From NCBI RefSeq assembly GCF_029962835.1, contig NC_080590.1, forward strand, positions 65,936,501 through 66,000,500: a stretch of 64,000 nucleotides of DNA, written 5' to 3'. Below the pieces are notes generated by a model. That model was not told where the DNA came from and did no database searches. It saw only the letters and a list, made by a program, of their open reading frames with translations. A program made the translations under genes and the position numbers. Source of the DNA: Magnolia sinica (taxonomy: Eukaryota > Streptophyta > Magnoliopsida > Magnoliales > Magnoliaceae). Positions 60,791 through 64,000 of this stretch are shown piece by piece; within the stretch, counting starts at the first letter, position 1, and every line of letters starts with the position of its first letter.

Positions 60791-61284
60791 TATAAAACCC
60801 AAAGATCAGGATGTATTGTAGCAGATAACCTCTGCATCTTACACCATTCCTAAAACAAGCTCTATCAAGTCCACTCATGCGAGTAGATTTTGATGTGGAC
60901 TACTAGAATGAAATCCATCCGCCACAAAAACAGTCTCCTACTCCTACAAGGCCTGTTCAAATTCCTCTCAGCAATTTCATCGCTCACCCCACGTGCACAC
61001 CCAATCACTTCACATTTTGCAAAGAAATTCAACACCCTAATCTGCACAAACGGGTTCAATATGACAAGTTTGGTCATATGGTAATGCACACTACAGCCAT
61101 TATACAACAGATGCCCTGTTCCAGGTACACTTTACAACACAAAGAAGGTTTTCAGATGTGACAAGTTTGGTCGGTGGCTCAGTGAATGAGGCCATTACAA
61201 ATCAAAACAGTACTAGAGATTTCATTGGCCAAAATCTACAGAAATTTGGGCGAAAACAGAAACTGAGTAAGAAGAATCAGAGGG

Positions 61285-61579
61285 TTTTCATCCTTCTTGA
61301 CCTTGGCCTTGTAGATGTGTGACATCCTCATACCGCAATACCAGGCCACCTCCTCCATCGTATTCACACCCTTGATCTGAACCAGAGATGTCGATGGGTA
61401 CTGGTTCCTCGCACGTACAGCCTGACACGCTTGCCCTTGTTCCCTTTCACCATTTTCGCTACAGAGGGTTTTGTCAAGAGAGAAACAGGTGGAAAAAAAA
61501 ACCCTAGAAGACGCAGACCACAAATTACCTGGTTGTGCTAGTTGAGGCTCTCTTCGTCGAGCTCCGAGTTGGAGAGGGA

Positions 61580-61585
<6 letters not shown>
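61285..61585 (-). pseudogene. Captured 5' end of ribosomal protein eL33 (RPL35A) gene
   Basis: The minus-strand ATG at 61453 opens [16 protein letters not shown], the start of eL33, a 60S ribosomal protein. A deletion of about 31 bp between two AACC words shifts the frame, after which [20 protein letters not shown] and [19 protein letters not shown] follow in another frame. The C-terminal half (HYRCIWGKV...) is missing. Upstream a spliced 5' leader is kept: CAACCAG/GTAATT donor and TCTGTAG acceptor just before the ATG. The fragment reads inward from the transposon terminus at 61964. Confidence 0.85.
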
Positions 61586-61617
<32 letters not shown>

Positions 61618-61655
61618 CTGATCGAGATCGAGAGAGAGATCAAGAGGGAGGGAGG

Positions 61656-61718
<63 letters not shown>

Positions 61719-61740
61719 ATCGAGAGAGGGAGTGAGATTG

Positions 61741-61814
<74 letters not shown>

Positions 61815-61848
61815 GGGAGTGAGATTGAGAGAGAGAGAGAGAGAGACA
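61577..61848. repeat. GA microsatellite
   Basis: About 270 bp of GA with occasional GGGA and GATC breaks. It lies between the eL33 leader and the transposon terminus. The Arg/Glu and Leu/Ser frames over it are artefacts. Confidence 0.9.
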
Positions 61849-61849
61849 T

Positions 61850-61964
61850 ACGGATGGTTTGAGGGTTCTGGGCGTTAAAATAGTAGCGTTAAAATCAGAA
61901 ACGGCCTAAAACCGTAGTTAAACCAAAATAGTAGCCGTACCTAAATAGCGATTTTGGTGTAGTG
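61850..61964 (+). mobile_element. Right terminus of a CACTA-like element abutting GLP4
   Basis: Ends GCGATTTTGGTGTAGTG; its reverse complement CACTACACCAAAATCGC begins with CACTAC and matches the terminus at 12640 in 14 of 17 positions. Subterminal CCGTAGTTAAACC and TAGCCGTACC words precede it. GLP4 upstream sequence begins at the very next base (CCAATTC), where GLP3 has GAGCCAATTC. The left end was not located in this window. Confidence 0.78.
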
Positions 61965-62068
61965 CCAATTCATTCTTTTACATAGGACTGAAGAGGAAAA
62001 GTCTTGGATTTCAAATAATAATAAAAATAATACGACCATTTCAATGACAAACGTTTCAGTAACCCCAT

Positions 62069-62076
62069 TATAAATA
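62069..62076 (+). promoter_or_regulatory. TATA box of GLP4
   Basis: TATAAATA in CCCCATTATAAATACTAGCC. The core promoter survives although everything upstream of 61965 has been replaced by transposon DNA. Confidence 0.8.
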
Positions 62077-62180
62077 CTAGCCTAATCCTCTTACCTAACC
62101 CACAGCCAAAAACATTTCTCATTATAACATTTAGAGTTTCCTAGCATACATACAAACACAATTCTAGACAGATTTTCAAG

Positions 62181-63055
62181 ATGCCTACCGGCTTTATTCC
62201 CTTAGCATTCATTGCATTTAGTTTCTCCTTTACCTCTGCATCGGATCCCAGCCCTTTACAGGATTTCTGCGTCGCTGTGCACAACAGCCCAGGTGTTTTC
62301 ACTCCATCGAAAAAAATCAAGTAACTGCATCATTGCTTGCAAATAGTATTTCATGTAAATGCCATCCACCCCATTCGTGAAAGGTTTCACATAATGAATG
62401 GGATACAACACCTGCCTCATTGTCTGTTATTTTCTATTTATATTGTTTTAATAATTCTTGAAATTAAGAATACGCTGCTTACAACTCTTTTGTGTTATAT
62501 GATGGCAGTGTTTGTAAAATATGGATTTGCGTGCAAGGAGCCAAAGTAAGTTCAGGCTGATGATTTCTTCTTCACGGGACTTGACAAACCAGGCAACACA
62601 AATAACAAGCTTGGGTCCACGTGACCCAAGTAAACCTAGCCCAAATAGCAGGACTCAACACACTCGGAGTCTCTTTGGTTTGGATAGACTATGCACCCTA
62701 TGGTCTCAATGCACCCCACACGCACCCAAGGGCGACCGAGATCTTAACAGTCTTGGAGGGCACCCTTTACGTCGGATTCGTCACTTCCAACCCTGACAAT
62801 AGCCTCATAAAGGTCCTTTAAAAGGGCGATGTGTTTGTCTTCCCAATAAACTTGATTCACTTCCAGTTTAACATCGGCCACACCAATGCCATAGCGATTG
62901 CAGGACTGAGCAGCCAGAACCCGGGAACCATCACCATTGCGAACGCCATGTTTGGATCAAATCCACCCATCTCAGATGATGTTCTTGCCAAGGCATTCCA
63001 AGTTGATAAGAACATAATTGATTATTTCCAATCGCAGTTTGGAATGAAAAACTAA
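62181..63055 (+). pseudogene. GLP4: germin-like protein pseudogene
   Basis: Closest to GLP3 over the gene and its 3' flank. Exon 1 is 62181-62292 ([20 protein letters not shown] signal peptide, then [10 protein letters not shown]) with an intact donor. Exon 2 starts at 62509. It has a 3-bp gain changing VNG to VKYG, a CAA to TAA stop at 62547, a 1-nt loss near 62616 (CCAATGTG to CCACGTG), a 3-bp loss and another stop at 62819. The rest, including HTHPRATE and [10 protein letters not shown] with all metal ligands, is still nearly identical to GLP3. The small number of changes implies recent inactivation, perhaps after the transposon removed its distal promoter. Confidence 0.93.
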
Positions 63056-64000
63056 AGCATGCCCTCTTACAGTAAACTCCCTCAGCAATATGTGGCATAT
63101 CCACAAGTAGTTTCATTACTAATGTAGTTACTTGAATAAAATGCGAGTGCAACACATTTTTTTTGTTTTGTTTTTGTTTTTCTTTCTTTCTTTCTTTCTT
63201 TTGATTTCTTTATTTATTAGTTTTTGTTTAATGGTATCTAATGGATTTTAGCATGTTTGGAAAATCTCTCTCTCTCTCTGCGCATTCGTAAAAAATATTA
63301 GAAACTAAGAACCTACCAAAGTGACTGTAGAGATGGTGATCTAGGTAATTGATGATGAATCAACGGTGAGATCAACCCATACTTGTAATGTTGCATGCAT
63401 GATGAAAGATTAACGTTCAGATTTGTGGTACCAATTGGGACTGTTCACCACAATCACAAGAGGATCGAAATAGCCATATGAAAAACATCCCACAGATTGA
63501 TCCAATGTAATGGAAGCCTATAAAGTTAAGAAGAACATCAATTAATTCAAAATCGAGGCAGAATTTTCTCCGAACCAGTAAGAGTGATGATGATATCTAG
63601 ACCATCCTTGCTGATCGTCCAAATCAAATTAAGAACACCTAATGCATTGGTTTGACAATCAAAATTGATCCAATGGACAAGATCGATGAGTTGTCCATGT
63701 TCTGAACTATTCTTGCAAACTATCCAGGCCATCAAAACACCTACAGCACAGGTGACGGGGGAATGCATGAGCATGTCCAGCACATGCACGTAGACATGGA
63801 CATTCGTTCGAACATCCCACTTTGAAGTCGTTTTCCTATGCTTTCCACGGCAATTTTGGAGATGTTTTTGTTACCTTATACAGCTCATGTGGACACTTAT
63901 ACAAAGATGATTTCGTAGGTATATTTCGTGGGCCTAAAGAGCTGTGAGATGAGATTTTCAAACCCAGCTGTAGCCCCCGAGATGTCTATGAAAAATCCAC
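63056..64000 (+). other. 3' flank of GLP4
   Basis: Matches the GLP3 3' flank to 63415, with AATAAA near 63134, a CTTT repeat at 63178-63202 and a short CT tract at 63267. From 63415 on it continues with the sequence seen after GLP1 and GLP2 (GAGGATCGAAATAG, CAAGATCGATGAG, AGACATGGAC). It therefore retains the ancestral 3' flank that is interrupted after GLP3. Confidence 0.8.

Noticed and set aside
61542-61849. Arg/Glu-rich and Leu/Ser-rich open frames
   Set aside because: They are translations of a GA microsatellite. The same applies to Tyr/Ile frames over TA repeats at 15170, 15770, 27265, 39211 and 45960.
1-64000. CRISPR arrays, operons, bacterial ribosome binding sites or rRNA genes
   Set aside because: The direct repeats lack CRISPR spacing, and the spliced genes and transposon types are those of a plant nucleus. 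No rRNA signature was seen.

Overview
This is nuclear DNA of a flowering plant. It has spliced genes with GT-AG introns, dense plant-type transposons, AT-rich intergenic DNA, and microsatellites of TA, GT and GA. The very abundant half-kilobase palindromic repeats built around words such as GTGGGGCCCACC and CATCATGATGTATG recall magnoliid genomes (Liriodendron or Cinnamomum type). That assignment comes from memory and was not tested.

The only clear host genes are four tandem, same-strand copies of a subfamily-1 germin-like protein (GLP), a secreted Mn-binding cupin. GLP1 (2315-14332) is dead: a 10.2-kb CACTA transposon sits in its intron, a ~950-bp insertion splits exon 2, and it has stops and frameshifts. 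GLP2 (29843-30726) and GLP3 (50959-51833) are intact and each encodes 219 aa. GLP4 (62181-63055) is a pseudogene. GLP1 and GLP2 share about 2.4 kb of 5' flank and 0.8 kb of 3' flank; GLP3 and GLP4 share their own flanks. The cluster therefore grew by segmental duplication, and an orphan GLP 3' flank at 24938-25044 suggests a fifth lost copy.

Layout: 1-2457 is GLP1 upstream DNA and exon 1. 2458-12640 is the CACTA element, with the first domain of its transposase and a captured MRS2/MGT10-like exon. 12641-15126 is the rest of GLP1 and its flank. 15127-16860 holds a palindromic element in a TA microsatellite plus tandem arrays. 16960-18546 and 25049-26560 are inverted copies of one LTR-like sequence. 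19713-23837 is a solo-LTR-like fossil with a perfect 5-bp target duplication. 27314-31492 is the GLP2 duplication unit. 31846-33228 holds a MITE, a SINE piece and a copia-like LTR. 33794-45959 is a chain of three inverted-repeat elements separated by microsatellites; the last is 6.7 kb with 1.2-kb terminal repeats and carries a KAS III exon. 46088-49387 is a four-deep nest of DNA transposons whose target duplications give an insertion order. 49395-50280 is a 30-bp minisatellite. 50281-52195 is GLP3. 52196-61964 is accessory DNA with an LTR-like fossil, a LINE tail, and fragments of a subtilase and of ribosomal protein eL33 lying inside a CACTA-like terminus that abuts GLP4.

The recurrent theme is gene-fragment capture by DNA transposons (MRS2/MGT10, KAS III, eL33 and SBT2-like pieces) and a transposon family that repeatedly lies inside TA microsatellites.
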